A DNA stretch of 64,000 nt from Pseudaquabacterium inlustre (GTDB lineage: Bacteria; Pseudomonadota; Gammaproteobacteria; Burkholderiales; Burkholderiaceae_C): the NCBI RefSeq assembly GCF_038066595.1, contig NZ_JBBUTH010000001.1, positions 310,001 to 374,000 on the forward strand, given 5' to 3'. A program made the translations under genes and the position numbers. The notes under the pieces are model-generated. The model saw only the letters and a list, made by a program, of their open reading frames with translations, was not told the origin of the DNA and ran no database searches. Below are positions 12,301-19,061 of this stretch, in pieces. How positions within the stretch are numbered: the stretch's first letter is position 1; the number at the start of each line of letters is the position of its first letter.

Positions 12301-15300
12301 CCAGATCGCCACGCTGACCAGCGACGAAATCGCCGGCCTGTCGTCCGATCAGGTGCAAGCCCTGTCCGACACCCAGTTGCGCGGCCTGACCGCCGGCCAG
12401 GTGGCGGCGCTGACCAGTGACCAGCTCGGCACGCTGACCGGATCGCAGTGGGCCGGCCTCTCGACCGCCCAGATCGCAGCCCTGACCAGCGAGCAGGTCA
12501 GCGTCATCGCCAGCGAAGACCTGATCATGCTGACCACGGCCCAGGTGCGCGCTCTGGCCACCGAAGACATCGTGGCCATGGACAGCGCCGACCTGATCGC
12601 CCTGACCGGCGAGCAGATGCAGGCCCTGAGCGCAGCCCAGGTGCAGGCGATCCAGACCGACGACATCAATGCGATGCTCGGCTCGCTGAACGACCTGGGT
12701 GTCACGCAGATCCGCGCGCTGAGCCAGGCGCAGATCAACGCCATGGCCACCGACACCGTGGTGGCCCTGAGCGCCGACAGCGTGGCGGCCCTGACCACCG
12801 AGCAGGTGAGCTGGCTGGACAGCACCGACCTGCGCGTGCTCACCGCCGACCAGCTCGGCGCCATGACCAGCAGCCAGCTGCGCGCCCTGGACACGGCCGA
12901 CATCGGCAGCATCACCGTGGCCACCCTGGGCGGCCTGACGGCGGCCCAGGTGGCCAACCTGACGAATGCCCAGCTGGCGGCCCTGGGCAGCGACCAGCTG
13001 CAAGGCCTCAGCGACAGCCAGATCGCCGGCCTGACGACCAGCCAGCTGCGCTCGCTGGGCACCGATGACCTGGCCACGTTGACCGGCACCCAGTTCCAGG
13101 CGTTGACCACGCGCCAGATCGCCGGCCTGGGCACCGACCAGATCAACGCCCTGACCAGCGAGGATCTGCAGGCCTTCACCGCCTCGCAGATGGCCGGCTT
13201 CAGCACCCTGCAGCTGGCGAAGATGGGCAGTGACGACGTGGCCCTGCTCACCGGCGAACAGCTGGGTGCGCTGAGCACGACCCAGCTGCGAGCCATCGAG
13301 AGCGTGGACATGGTGGGCATCGGCCTGACCGCCCTGGCCGGTCTGTCGGCCACCCAGGTGGGCGCGCTGACCAACGGCCAGCTGGCCTCGCTGAGCAGCG
13401 ACCAGCTGCAGGCGCTGACCGACGAGCAGTTGCGCGGCCTCGGCACCAGCCAGATCGCCAACCTGGGCACCGACGACCTGAACACGCTGACCGCCAACCA
13501 GTTCCAGCAGCTGACCACGGCCCAGGTGTCGGCCCTGACCGCCACCCAGCTGCAGAAGCTGGAGAGCACCGACCTGTCGGCGCTCAGCGGCACCCAGATC
13601 GCGGCGCTGCGCACGGCGCAGATCGCCAGCCTGAGCAGCGACAACCTGGCTGTGCTGACCGGCGAGCAGCTGGCTGCGCTGACCAGCGCCCAGCTGCGGG
13701 CCATCGAGACCGGCGACATCGGCGCCATCGGTGTCACCGCGCTGAGCAGCCTGCGCGCCGACCAGATCGCCGTGCTGACCACCCAGCAGCTCGGCGCGAT
13801 GGGCAGCGACCAGCTGCAGTCGCTCAGCAACGAGCAACTGGCAGGAATGGGCACCGCCCAGCTGGCCGGCCTGTCGACCGACGATCTGAACACGCTGACG
13901 GCGACGCAGTTCGCGTCCCTGTCGGCCAGCCAGATCGCCGGCCTGACCACGCTGCAGGTTTCGAAGCTGGAGTCCACCGACCTGGCCGCCCTGAGCGGTG
14001 ACCAGATGGCGGCCCTGCGCACCGCACAGATCGCCGGCATGGACTCGGCCGACCTCGCCGTGCTGAGCGCCGAGCAACTCGGTGCCCTGAACACGACGCA
14101 GCTGCGCGCCATCGAGACGGCGGACATCACCGGTGTCACCGCCGCCGCCCTGTCGGGCCTCACGGCCAACCAGGTCGGCAGCCTGACGACCGCCCAACTG
14201 GCGGTGATGACCAGCGACCAGCTGCAGGCGTTCAGCGCCGACCAGCTGGCGGGCCTGACAACGGCCCAGCTGGTGGCCCTGTCGACCGACGACCTGAACA
14301 CCTTCACCGCCTCGCAGTTCCAGGCGCTGTCGGCCAGCCAGATCTCGTCGCTGCTCACCAAGCAGATCGCCAGCCTGCAGAGCGAGGACCTGAACGCGCT
14401 GTCGGCGCACCAGGTCCGGTCGATGACCACCGCGCAGCTGGCGGCACTGGACAGCGCCGACCTGGCCGCCCTCACCGGCGAGCAGCTGTCGGGCCTGTCG
14501 AGCACGCAGATGCGGGTGCTGGACAGCGCCGACGTGGGCGGGCTGAGCAACGACGCCCTGGCCAGCCTCACCGGCGCCCAGGTGGGTCAGCTCACCGTCG
14601 GACAGATCAGTGGCCTGTCGACCGACCAGCTGCAAGCCCTGTCGGAGCAGCAGATCGCCGGCATGACCACGGCCCAGATCGCGGTGCTGGACAACACCGA
14701 TCTCGCGGCACTGACCGACGCCCAGTTCCAGGCCCTGACCACGGCCCAGATCGCCGGCCTGTCGACGTCGCAGATCTACAACCTGACCGCCAGCGACTTC
14801 ACCTTGCTGAGCGTGGCCCAGGTGCGTGCGATCGAGACGGCAGACATCGCCGCGATGACGGCCTCGGGCCTGGCTGCGCTCGACGGTGACCAGTTCGCCG
14901 CCCTGAGCACGGTGCAGATCCGCGCCATCGAGACGGCGGACATCGCGGCGCTGTCGGCCAGCGACCTGCAGGAGTTCACGACGGCGCAGATCCGGGCGCT
15001 GACCACGCAGCAGTTCGCCGCGCTGGACAGCACCGACCTGCCGCAGCTGTCGGCCACGCAGTTCGCCGCGCTGGGCACGCAGCACATCCGCACGCTGGAC
15101 AGCGGCGACATCGCCTCGCTGACCAACGAGCAGATCTCGGCGCTCACCACGGCCCAGGCGGCATCGCTGACCACGGCGCAGATCGTGGCCCTGACCGACG
15201 GCCAGATCAGCGCGCTGGAGGTGGCCGACATCTCGGCCATGTCGATGACCCAGTCCGCGGCCTTCTCGACCGACGACTACAACCTGATGAGCGCCTCGCA

Positions 15301-16039
15301 GCAGGCCGCCCTGAATGCGTTGTCGCCGATCGTGCTGGACCTGGACGGCAACGGCGTCACCACGCTGTCGGCGGCCGAGGGCGTGCAGTTCGACCTGACC
15401 GCCACCGGCAACGTGGGCCAGTACGGCTGGGTGGGTGGCAACGACGGCCTGCTGGTGCGCGATGTCAACGGCGACGGCGTGATCAACGACGGCAGCGAGC
15501 TGTTCGGCGCCGCCACCAAGCTGGCCGATGGCCGCAGCGCCGGCAACGGCTACGTGGCGATGACCGCACTCGACAGCAACAGCGACGGCAAGCTGAGTGC
15601 GGCCGACACCGCCTTCGGCGAGCTGAAGGTGTGGGTCGATGCCGACCACGACGGCCAGACCGACCTGGGCGAACTGAAGGGTCTGGTCGACCTGGGCATC
15701 GCCTCGCTGGATCTGGCGCACAACAGCTCGACCGAGACCGACAACGGCAACCTGCTGGCGCTGCAGGGCAGCTACACCACGACCGACGGGGCTTCGCACC
15801 AGATGGTCGACGTGTGGTTCGCCAAGCAGTCCGCCGACGGCAGCGCGCCGGCGATCGGCGACCTGCTGGCCGCCCCGGCCACCGACCTGGTGCCGGGCGC
15901 CACGGGCGATGCGGCGGCCGGACCGGCCACGCCGGCCAGCACCCAGGTGGCGGCCGCGGGCGATGCCGCTGCGGCGCCGACGACGCAGCTCACGTCGATC
16001 GAGGAAGAGCTGCTGCGCAACCAGCCGCCGCTGGTCTGA
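398..16039 (+). CDS. Giant octad-repeat protein with calcium-loop C-terminus, probable type I secretion substrate
   Basis: 5,213 codons, roughly half a megadalton. The ATG at 398 follows GAAGGA at 383-388. There is no N-terminal signal peptide. Residues 8 to about 4971 are about 620 octads of the form L-T/S-S/T-A/D-Q/D-I/L/V-x-A. I noticed no cysteine. Residues 4975-5213 form a different domain that opens with SPIVLDLDGNG and carries three EF-hand/dockerin-like D-x-D-x-D-G loops: DVNGDGVIND at 5022, DSNSDGKLSAAD at 5059 and DADHDGQTD at 5081. This domain type is common at the C-terminus of large RTX-like exoproteins. The absence of a signal peptide, the Ca-binding C-terminus and a type I exporter 13 kb away suggest type I secretion (inference). 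I do not recognise the octad as a named family. Adhesin, S-layer-like coat or motility surface protein are all possible. Confidence 0.9.
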   Translation: MASNISNMTPAEIAALTTTQIAALTASDWAVFSVDQIAALTADQIGAISVQRMAVLNSAQIGAFDPADFAVMSTAQLRAIATSAVPAMAAADFDALSPTQISALTTGQVRAISTTEVASIAGSTLTGMNTLQITSLSSAQLAALTDGQMQTLSSAQLVALNTAQLASLASDDLRSLTADQFATLTSRQLGALSSAQVTSLEATYVAGLSTAQLRGLSTAAAAGLESSDLLALSSAQIAAFTTSQVRALGNAALAGMDADTVGRFSSAQIAALSSEQIGALTSTHLQALSLGQVAALTSAQFGALGVNGLNALTTAQFQGLTSVQMGMLSATQVAGLETEDLAALSAVQLRGLGTAAIAALNSAELAVLSPAQVALLGTAQVRALDSADLSALGTATIAALSSTQMPGLTLGQLGALSSDQLQALTSQQLRALTTAQLSGLGSDDLNALTSTQFQALTSVQIGALTSAQVRALESDDLAALTSTQLRALAPSVLAALDSTDVAALTADQLGALNSAQLRALETADLAAVDASRLAGLSSAQIGQITSSQLRALTSDQLQALGSLQLRGLTSAQVAALGTDDVNTLTATQMATLGTAQMAALTSTQLGALSTELLATLGTAQIRAIDADDIAALDSADFAVMNAGQLGALTSSQLAKIDTADLAGLQLSALAGLTSNQLAALSSAQLAALSSDQLRAFTTAQLSGLTTAQLASLGTDDLNTLTSAQISALSTKQIVGLTNAQIGAMASDDLVALSSAQLRALGTRGIAALDSTDLGALTTAQLATLTTAQIGAIETSDIVGLSVASLATLATPQIAALSSAQLGALTSDQLQGLTTGQLHALSPEQVASLSSDDLNVLTSAQLQALTTSRIAALTSDQIDALSSDDLRALSTLQIRSLTTAQIHALATDTVNTLTTDQFAALSSVQIGALSTDQVANLSSDHLGALSTSQIRGLSTGDIAALSSADVSLFSSSQLGALSSAQLRAIETGDIVGIDTETLSLLGSAQIGQLTVAQLGAMSSDQLRAITTLQVRGLTTAQVAGLGTDDLVTLSTAQYAALSTAQVAALTSDQVAAIASDDLRALTSAQIRAIETRDLAAFDSADLNALTADQVAALGSAQIRALATDDLAGLSVSQLTASQVGALTSAQLAALGTDQLQSLTSTQLGGLTSTQIAQLGTDDLRSLTTEQYTQLVTRQIAAMTSLQVANLASDDLASLSSDQIRALGTGMMRAFDSADLAALGADQMAGFSSAQLQALDSADLKGLSNSALQALSTAQVGALTSAQLTALASDQLVALTTSQVAALGTAQLAALGTDTLNTLTATQFQALSTRQIAALSGTQVGKLETTDLAALSSAQIAALSTAGIAALDSTDLQAMGTAQFAALSTTQVRALETADLAGLGTDDIAALSSLQVAALSTQQLGALGSDQMRALSSLQMAGLSTAQLAALGTDDLAALTTAQIQALSTSRIAVLTNAQLANLTSDQLQALTSAQVRSLTTGQIASLGSDDLNTLTSAQFIQLTTAQIAGLSSSQIGTLTTEDLSALTSAQVVAIETRDLAAFDSADLAALTSGQLAALRTSQIAALDSQDMVGLSVSSLAGLATAQIAALTTAQLAALSSDQLRALSETQLRGLTSQQISSLSTDDLNTLTSTQFQALTSTQISWLTEAQIAKLESQDLAALSSVQIRAIETRDIAALDSADFAALTSGQLAALSSAQLRAIDSADMGGLSVGTLAGLSSVQIAALATNQLAALASDQWRALDTGQLRGLTTGQIAQMTTDDLGALTSTQLSSLATLQISALTSAQLAALPSDSLAALGTAQLRAIDSRTLAGLDSADIAALTSVQVSALTSAQLRGLETGDVAALSVGALQGLGTAQIVGLTSQQLAAMGSDQWQSLGTAQLRGLTTSQIAGLTSDDLNALTSVQISQLGTQQIAALTSAQLGKMESTDLAALSSAQLRALSSLAMTGLDSADLAAFGVEQTVAMTADQVRALGSDDIVGLSTRALSGLGSTQFAAMNSAQFGSLSSDQVVSLSSDQLRGLSTQALAALGSDDLNVLTTTQFSQLSTAQIAALTSAQLSKLESADLAALTSAQIRAIETRNLAALDSADLAALSSAQLAAMTSTQLAALDSADLVGLSASALAGVAPSQISGFTTAQLAALGSDQWRALGSAQLQALSSRQIANLTSDDLNALTTTQLQDLTTTQLSMLTSTQLAGLASDSLQGLSSVQLRGLTTAQLASLGSDDLRVLTSDQFTQLTTAQVAALTTYQLSALESTDLAALSSLQLRAIASRDLAAFDSADLAVLSSTQISGLTTSQIRGLDSADLVGLSTDTLSGLSAAQMAGFSTTQLAALGSDQWRSLSSTQLRGLSTEQIVNLTTDDVNALTSSQLAALTTAQMLALSSVQLSSLGSDDIASLTTAQIRALETRDIAGLDSADFAAMSSAQVAAMTTEQLRAIESGDLAAMSTAGIAAIATAGLAALSTVQLGALGSDQWQALSSVQLRGLTTAQIAGMSTEDLGALTTDQLGALTTEQLRSLTTSQVASLDSTDIASLSSTQLRGFGTAQIAALDSADLAGLTTQQAAGLSSDQLRAIETADLAALNTTALAALGTGNIASFTTAQLAALGSDQWRSLSTVQLRSLTATQIANLTTDDLGALTTDQLSRLSTDQIAALTTTQVASLDSSDIASLTSAQLRALNTPDIVALDSADLAALNTAQVASLTVAQLRALETADLAAITTAGIAALANASMSAFSTRQINALTSDQLQALTTGQIRSLSTEQLTGLGTDDIVALSTTQIAKLSTEQLSSLSTVQINALQSEDLAVLGTDQIRALSSAAIAALDSADLAVLTSAQVAAMSSDQLRAIETADLAAMTTAAILTLPTEALSGFSTAQLAVLGSDQWRALSTQQLRGLTTAQVANITTEDLTALSTSQLAGLSGDQIAALSTAQIAALDSSDFAALGTDQIRAMETRDLAALETADVAALTSTQVAALTGDQLRALETADLAAMTTQALAAIGADKMASLSTLQLANLGSDQLRALTTDQLRSLTTAQIASLATDDLGALSTAQLASLTDDQITGLSTTQFASLDSSDIAALGSDQIRAMETRDIAALDSADIAALSSVQFTAMGTGQLAAIESADIGGITTASLAAISAANVSAFSTRQLAALGSDQFRALTAEQLVGLTTSQVAGLGSDDLNALSTTQFAALSSNQIAALTTSQISTLESADLAALTAGQMAAMSTRGIVAIDSADAPALSSLQLAALSTAQIRAFETADLSVLTTQALVGLNTVQLTALSTAQLAALGTDQLRALTTEQVQGLSTAQLASLGTDDLRSLSADQFAAFTSTQLQGLTTQQLANLESADLAALSSVQIRALTTQGIAAFDSADLGVLSADQAGVLTTSQVRAIESADIAGLSISALGGLGTSQIAALTTTQLGAMSSDQLQALNATQLAALSTAQLAGLDSADLNTLTGDQFSWLSTAQVAGLTTLQFSTITSADLQALTTAQVRAIETRDIEALGSDSIAALTGNQLAALSTAQIRAIDSGDISGIGVSALASLSSTQVAALTTAQLEALGSDQIRALSADQLGGLSTVQLGSLGSADLNALTASQFQQLSTLQIAGLTSLQLSTMESTDLLALSPSQVVAIETRDLVALDSADWSAMTATFVGNLSTAQVRAIETGDIIGIGVGALAGLSSAQVAALSTAQLAAMGTDQLQALSQQQMAGLTTAQIASLSTEDLNTLTATQFGYFSTAQIAALGTEQVAKLETTDLAALSAAQVGALSTRDIVALDTAQANLLSATQVAGLTTAQVRALQTEDLAALSNAGFAALSSAHIAALGTDQLGALGTDQLQALSNNQLAGLTTQQMATLSTEDLNTFTASQFQALSTRQIAALGTEQVTLLETADLAALSSAQIRALSAASITAMDSSDLAVLSAEQVSGFSSTQLRAIDSQDIVGLSVSAVRGLTSTQIATLTSDEIAGLSSDQVQALSDTQLRGLTAGQVAALTSDQLGTLTGSQWAGLSTAQIAALTSEQVSVIASEDLIMLTTAQVRALATEDIVAMDSADLIALTGEQMQALSAAQVQAIQTDDINAMLGSLNDLGVTQIRALSQAQINAMATDTVVALSADSVAALTTEQVSWLDSTDLRVLTADQLGAMTSSQLRALDTADIGSITVATLGGLTAAQVANLTNAQLAALGSDQLQGLSDSQIAGLTTSQLRSLGTDDLATLTGTQFQALTTRQIAGLGTDQINALTSEDLQAFTASQMAGFSTLQLAKMGSDDVALLTGEQLGALSTTQLRAIESVDMVGIGLTALAGLSATQVGALTNGQLASLSSDQLQALTDEQLRGLGTSQIANLGTDDLNTLTANQFQQLTTAQVSALTATQLQKLESTDLSALSGTQIAALRTAQIASLSSDNLAVLTGEQLAALTSAQLRAIETGDIGAIGVTALSSLRADQIAVLTTQQLGAMGSDQLQSLSNEQLAGMGTAQLAGLSTDDLNTLTATQFASLSASQIAGLTTLQVSKLESTDLAALSGDQMAALRTAQIAGMDSADLAVLSAEQLGALNTTQLRAIETADITGVTAAALSGLTANQVGSLTTAQLAVMTSDQLQAFSADQLAGLTTAQLVALSTDDLNTFTASQFQALSASQISSLLTKQIASLQSEDLNALSAHQVRSMTTAQLAALDSADLAALTGEQLSGLSSTQMRVLDSADVGGLSNDALASLTGAQVGQLTVGQISGLSTDQLQALSEQQIAGMTTAQIAVLDNTDLAALTDAQFQALTTAQIAGLSTSQIYNLTASDFTLLSVAQVRAIETADIAAMTASGLAALDGDQFAALSTVQIRAIETADIAALSASDLQEFTTAQIRALTTQQFAALDSTDLPQLSATQFAALGTQHIRTLDSGDIASLTNEQISALTTAQAASLTTAQIVALTDGQISALEVADISAMSMTQSAAFSTDDYNLMSASQQAALNALSPIVLDLDGNGVTTLSAAEGVQFDLTATGNVGQYGWVGGNDGLLVRDVNGDGVINDGSELFGAATKLADGRSAGNGYVAMTALDSNSDGKLSAADTAFGELKVWVDADHDGQTDLGELKGLVDLGIASLDLAHNSSTETDNGNLLALQGSYTTTDGASHQMVDVWFAKQSADGSAPAIGDLLAAPATDLVPGATGDAAAGPATPASTQVAAAGDAAAAPTTQLTSIEEELLRNQPPLV
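419..15310 (+). repeat. About 620 tandem 24-bp (8-residue) coding repeats in 408-bp super-repeats
   Basis: The octad frame is continuous from codon 8. A marker octad of the type L-G-S/T-D-D-L-N recurs at third-codon positions 905, 1313, 1721, 2129, 2537, 2945, 3113, 3521, 3920, 4328, 4736, 4904, 5312 and onward to 14693. Thirty intervals are exactly 408 bp (17 octads). Three are 168 bp (7 octads: 2945-3113, 4736-4904, 6944-7112). One is 399 bp (a 3-residue deletion near 3790). One is 645 bp (12416-13061), equal to 17+10 octads minus one residue. The copies have diverged at the DNA level, so this is an old, selected array rather than a recent expansion. Confidence 0.95.
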
Positions 16040-16087
16040 CGCCAGGCCGGCCGCCAGCAGCGGACCGGCAGCACCCAACCGGTGCCC

Positions 16088-16127
16088 ACTGCGGCGCACC
16101 ATCCCGAAAGGGGTGGTGCGCCGCAGT
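16088..16127 (+). terminator. Hairpin terminator after the giant gene
   Basis: An 18-bp stem (left arm 16088-16105, right arm 16110-16127) with a single G-T pair closes a GAAA tetraloop. It starts 48 bp after the stop codon. No long T run follows, so termination would depend on stem strength. It is one of the longest near-perfect hairpins I found. Just downstream, 16198-16217 holds three tandem copies of GGCGAAC/T. Confidence 0.7.
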
Positions 16128-16301
16128 CACGTTCGCTCCCCGGCCTCGACACGCGGCGCAGCACGGCGCCGGGTCGGCGCGAGGCCCCGACCGAAGGGCG
16201 AACGGCGAACGGCGAATGAGAAACGCCGCCGATGCGGGGCACGGGCGGCGTGACGGATCAGGATGGCGGGGCGTCGGCCCGCCGGTGCTGTCAGGCTTGG
16301 C

Positions 16302-17759
16302 TCAGGTGGACGGTGCGCCCCAGGCCAGAGCCACCAGCGCGTTGGGCACCGGATCGGCCAGGCTGTCGTGATGGGCCGGACCGAGCGAACTGCGTGTCGG
16401 CGAACCGGTCACGTCGGCCATCAAGGCCTCGGCAGCACGGGCCTCGTCGAGCGAGGCCGACCCTGCCAGCACCGCGACGAACAGGCCGGCGTTCCGCGGC
16501 TGCAGCCGCGCCAGCTTCTGCGTGGCGGCCTGCAATTTCGCAGCCGGCACACCCAGGGCGATCAGCACGGGGTAGGCCCCACCCTGCGGCAGGGCGAACA
16601 CGCGACCGGCGCTGGCCAGATCGTCAAAGCCCACATCGAGCACGTCGGTCCGGCTGCCCGGGCCGAAGAACTGCACCAGGGCATGCGAGGCGGCATCCAG
16701 TTCGGCGGCCGAGAAGCCCAGGGCGTCCGGCACATCCGTCAGGCGCACCACCAGCACGCGCTGGCCGTCGCGTCGCCAGGGCCGCATCAGGCCCTCCAGC
16801 GCCCCGGCCAGGCCGCGCCGCGGTGACACCTGGGCGCCCAGGCTGGCACGGTGCTGCCAGCACAGGTACTCCAGCAGTTCGGTGCGGCACTGGTACTGCG
16901 GCTCACCGCCGCGCCCGTGGGCCAGCGCATGGCGGCGCGGGTTGGCCACGGCCTCGGGGTCGTCACGGTGCTGCCAGGCATAGCGTCGCGCATCGAAGCT
17001 GGCGCGCAGGCGCTCGGGCGACAGCGACCCCTGCCAATGCAGGAACTCGTTGTCGCGGGTGATGCCGGGAAAGTAGTCGATCTCGATGCCGGCGCGCCGG
17101 CGCGCCATGTCCAGCGACAGCTGGTCGCGCTTGCTGTAGGCCAGAATGCTCTCCCACCACAGGCGGCCGAAGTGCCGCACCACCGGCGCCTGGTGGCTGC
17201 GCAGCAGCACCGTGCCTGTGGTCAGCGGCGTGATCTCGGCCAGCGGCCCCTGCTGGGCATACGCATCCAGCTGGCGGCACACGGTGGCGACATCGTCGTA
17301 GCCCAGCATCGCGATGGCGCCGGCCTCCTGGTGCAGGTGGGTGTGGCGCGAATGCTTGAAGGCGCGGAACACGAAGGCCCGGCCCTCGGCATCCACCTGC
17401 CGCGTGTGCAGGTCGGCCGACTGCGGCAGGCGCTTGAAGGTGACGGTGTTGTCGATGTAGAGGCTGTAGGCCGCGTCCGGGAAGTAGGCATCGGGCATGG
17501 CCTTGGCGCGGCGCGAGGCCTTCTCGGGCGCCAGGTGCGACTCGTCGATCGGCACACAGCGCCACACCGGCGAGCGCAGCTCGGGGTTGTCGGTCAGGCA
17601 CACGAAGTCGAGCACCAGATCGCTGCCGGCGCCGGCCGGCAGGACCGACAAGGGGTTGTTCAGCGCCTCCTTGGCACCGATCAGCACCGTGTAGATCACC
17701 AGGCGCGTGCCGGGACCCGCCGGTGCGGGCGCTTGCGAGGAGGACGGAGGGACGCTCAT
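16302..17759 (-). CDS. Putative glycosyltransferase, DUF616 (TOD1/MUCI70) type
   Basis: 485 residues from ATG 17759. The reading frame extends further upstream, but the conserved part starts just after this ATG with VIYTVLIGAKE. The N-terminal 230 residues follow the DUF616 pattern: a Y-T-x-x-G start, a VCLTDN segment, then K-x-MPDAYFPD and a Y-x-DN-T stretch like the nucleotide-sugar-binding Asp of GT-A folds. The last 150 residues look like a separate, unrecognised domain. The gene is tail-to-tail with the giant gene and divergent from gmd; the 264 bp between it and gmd hold no clear promoter. The role in surface or protein glycan assembly is inferred from context. Confidence 0.6.
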   Translation of the reverse strand: MSVPPSSSQAPAPAGPGTRLVIYTVLIGAKEALNNPLSVLPAGAGSDLVLDFVCLTDNPELRSPVWRCVPIDESHLAPEKASRRAKAMPDAYFPDAAYSLYIDNTVTFKRLPQSADLHTRQVDAEGRAFVFRAFKHSRHTHLHQEAGAIAMLGYDDVATVCRQLDAYAQQGPLAEITPLTTGTVLLRSHQAPVVRHFGRLWWESILAYSKRDQLSLDMARRRAGIEIDYFPGITRDNEFLHWQGSLSPERLRASFDARRYAWQHRDDPEAVANPRRHALAHGRGGEPQYQCRTELLEYLCWQHRASLGAQVSPRRGLAGALEGLMRPWRRDGQRVLVVRLTDVPDALGFSAAELDAASHALVQFFGPGSRTDVLDVGFDDLASAGRVFALPQGGAYPVLIALGVPAAKLQAATQKLARLQPRNAGLFVAVLAGSASLDEARAAEALMADVTGSPTRSSLGPAHHDSLADPVPNALVALAWGAPST

Positions 17760-18023
17760 GGTCGTTGATTCTGGACAGCGGCGGCCGCGGCCGAGGCCAC
17801 GAAATGCGCCCGCTTTGCCGGCCTGAAGCTGCCGCCACAGCGGCGCCGGCACCGGCCACACCCGCTCGCCAGGCTGGGAACAGCACCGTGTTTGCCCGCC
17901 TTTTGCCGCTCAAGTCCGGCGCTGGCCGGTGTCCAATGCGCAGCAAGTGGCGGCATGCCGGCCTCGCCTGCGGGTGGGGTCCTGCCCGGTGCGGCCCCCC
18001 AACTTCGAGCCAGGGACACCCTC

Positions 18024-19061
18024 ATGAAAAAAGCGTTCATCACCGGCATCACCGGCCAGGACGGCTCCTACCTCGCCGAATTCCTGCTCGCCAAGGGCTA
18101 CGAGGTGCACGCCATCCTGCGCCGCAGCTCGGTGTTCACCACCAACCGCATCGACCATGTGCTGGACCACGAGCGGGTCAAGACCTACCACGGCGACCTC
18201 ACCGATTCCAGCAACCTGCACACCCTGCTGTCGCGCGTGCAGCCCGACGAGGTCTACAACCTGGGGGCGCAGTCGCACGTGGCGGTCTCGTTCGAGGTGC
18301 CCGAATACACCGCCGAGGTGGACGCGCTGGGCACCATCCGCCTGCTCAACGCCATCAAGGACCTGGGCCTGAAGCCGCGCTTCTACCAGGCCAGCACCTC
18401 CGAGATGTTCGGCGGCCTGCCCGAAACGGCACCGCAGAGCGAGCGCACGCCCTTCCACCCGCGCTCGCCCTACGGCGCGGCCAAGCTCTATGCCTACTGG
18501 GCCACGGTGAACTACCGCGAGGCCTACGGCCTGCACGGCAGCAACGGCATCCTGTTCAACCACGAGTCGCCGCGCCGCGGCGAGACCTTCGTGACCAAGA
18601 AGGTCACCAAGGCCGTGGCCCGCATCGCCCAGGGCCGCCAGCAGCAACTGAGCCTGGGCAACCTGGACGCCAAGCGCGACTGGGGCTATGCCAAGGATTA
18701 CGTGGAAGCCATGTGGCTGATGCTGCAGCAGGAACGGCCCGACGATTACGTCATCGCCTCCGGCGAGACCTACAGCGTGCGCCAGTTCGTCGAGATGGCC
18801 TTCGCCGTCACCGGCGTGGCGCTCGACTGGGTGGGCGAAGGCGTCCATGAGCGCGGCGTGTGCCGCGTCACCGGCAAGACCCGCGTCACCGTGGACCCGC
18901 GCTACTTCCGCCCGTCCGAGGTGGATCTGCTGTGGGGCGACCCGACCAAGGCGCGAGAGAAGCTGGGCTGGCAGGTCAAGACGCCGATCAAGGACCTGGT
19001 GCGCATCATGGTCGAGTACGACCTGCGCCACGACGACTACGGCTGGAGCGACGAAGAATGA
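18024..19061 (+). CDS. gmd: GDP-mannose 4,6-dehydratase
   Basis: 345 residues, the usual family length. It converts GDP-D-mannose to GDP-4-keto-6-deoxy-D-mannose in the cytoplasm, the first step to GDP-L-fucose, GDP-rhamnose or GDP-perosamine. Evidence: NAD(P)-binding GITGQDGSYL at the N-terminus, the TNRIDH segment, STSEMFG active-site loop, and catalytic Y150-x3-K154 (YGAAK), followed by NHESPRRGETFVTKK, a GMD hallmark. The start at 18024 has a weak GGGAC upstream. It heads a tightly packed plus-strand cluster and overlaps the next gene by 4 bp (ATGA), so the two are translationally coupled. Confidence 0.93.
   Translation: MKKAFITGITGQDGSYLAEFLLAKGYEVHAILRRSSVFTTNRIDHVLDHERVKTYHGDLTDSSNLHTLLSRVQPDEVYNLGAQSHVAVSFEVPEYTAEVDALGTIRLLNAIKDLGLKPRFYQASTSEMFGGLPETAPQSERTPFHPRSPYGAAKLYAYWATVNYREAYGLHGSNGILFNHESPRRGETFVTKKVTKAVARIAQGRQQQLSLGNLDAKRDWGYAKDYVEAMWLMLQQERPDDYVIASGETYSVRQFVEMAFAVTGVALDWVGEGVHERGVCRVTGKTRVTVDPRYFRPSEVDLLWGDPTKAREKLGWQVKTPIKDLVRIMVEYDLRHDDYGWSDEE

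Noticed and set aside
419..15310. Regular 24-bp repeats as a CRISPR or satellite array
   Set aside because: The repeats are continuous, in frame and diverged; there are no spacers.
260..16102. Minus-strand open frame of 5,280 codons opposite the giant gene
   Set aside because: It is codon-aligned antisense; the product is a monotonous Arg/Gln/Gly/His mixture with no motif. The sense frame has a ribosome site, a calcium-loop domain and a promoter.
16198..16217. Three tandem GGCGAAC/T copies
   Set aside because: Only 20 bp, in a non-coding gap, no evidence of function.
17910..17937. Possible FliA promoter before gmd
   Set aside because: TCAAG is present, but the -10 position reads TGTCCAAT, too far from CCGATAA.
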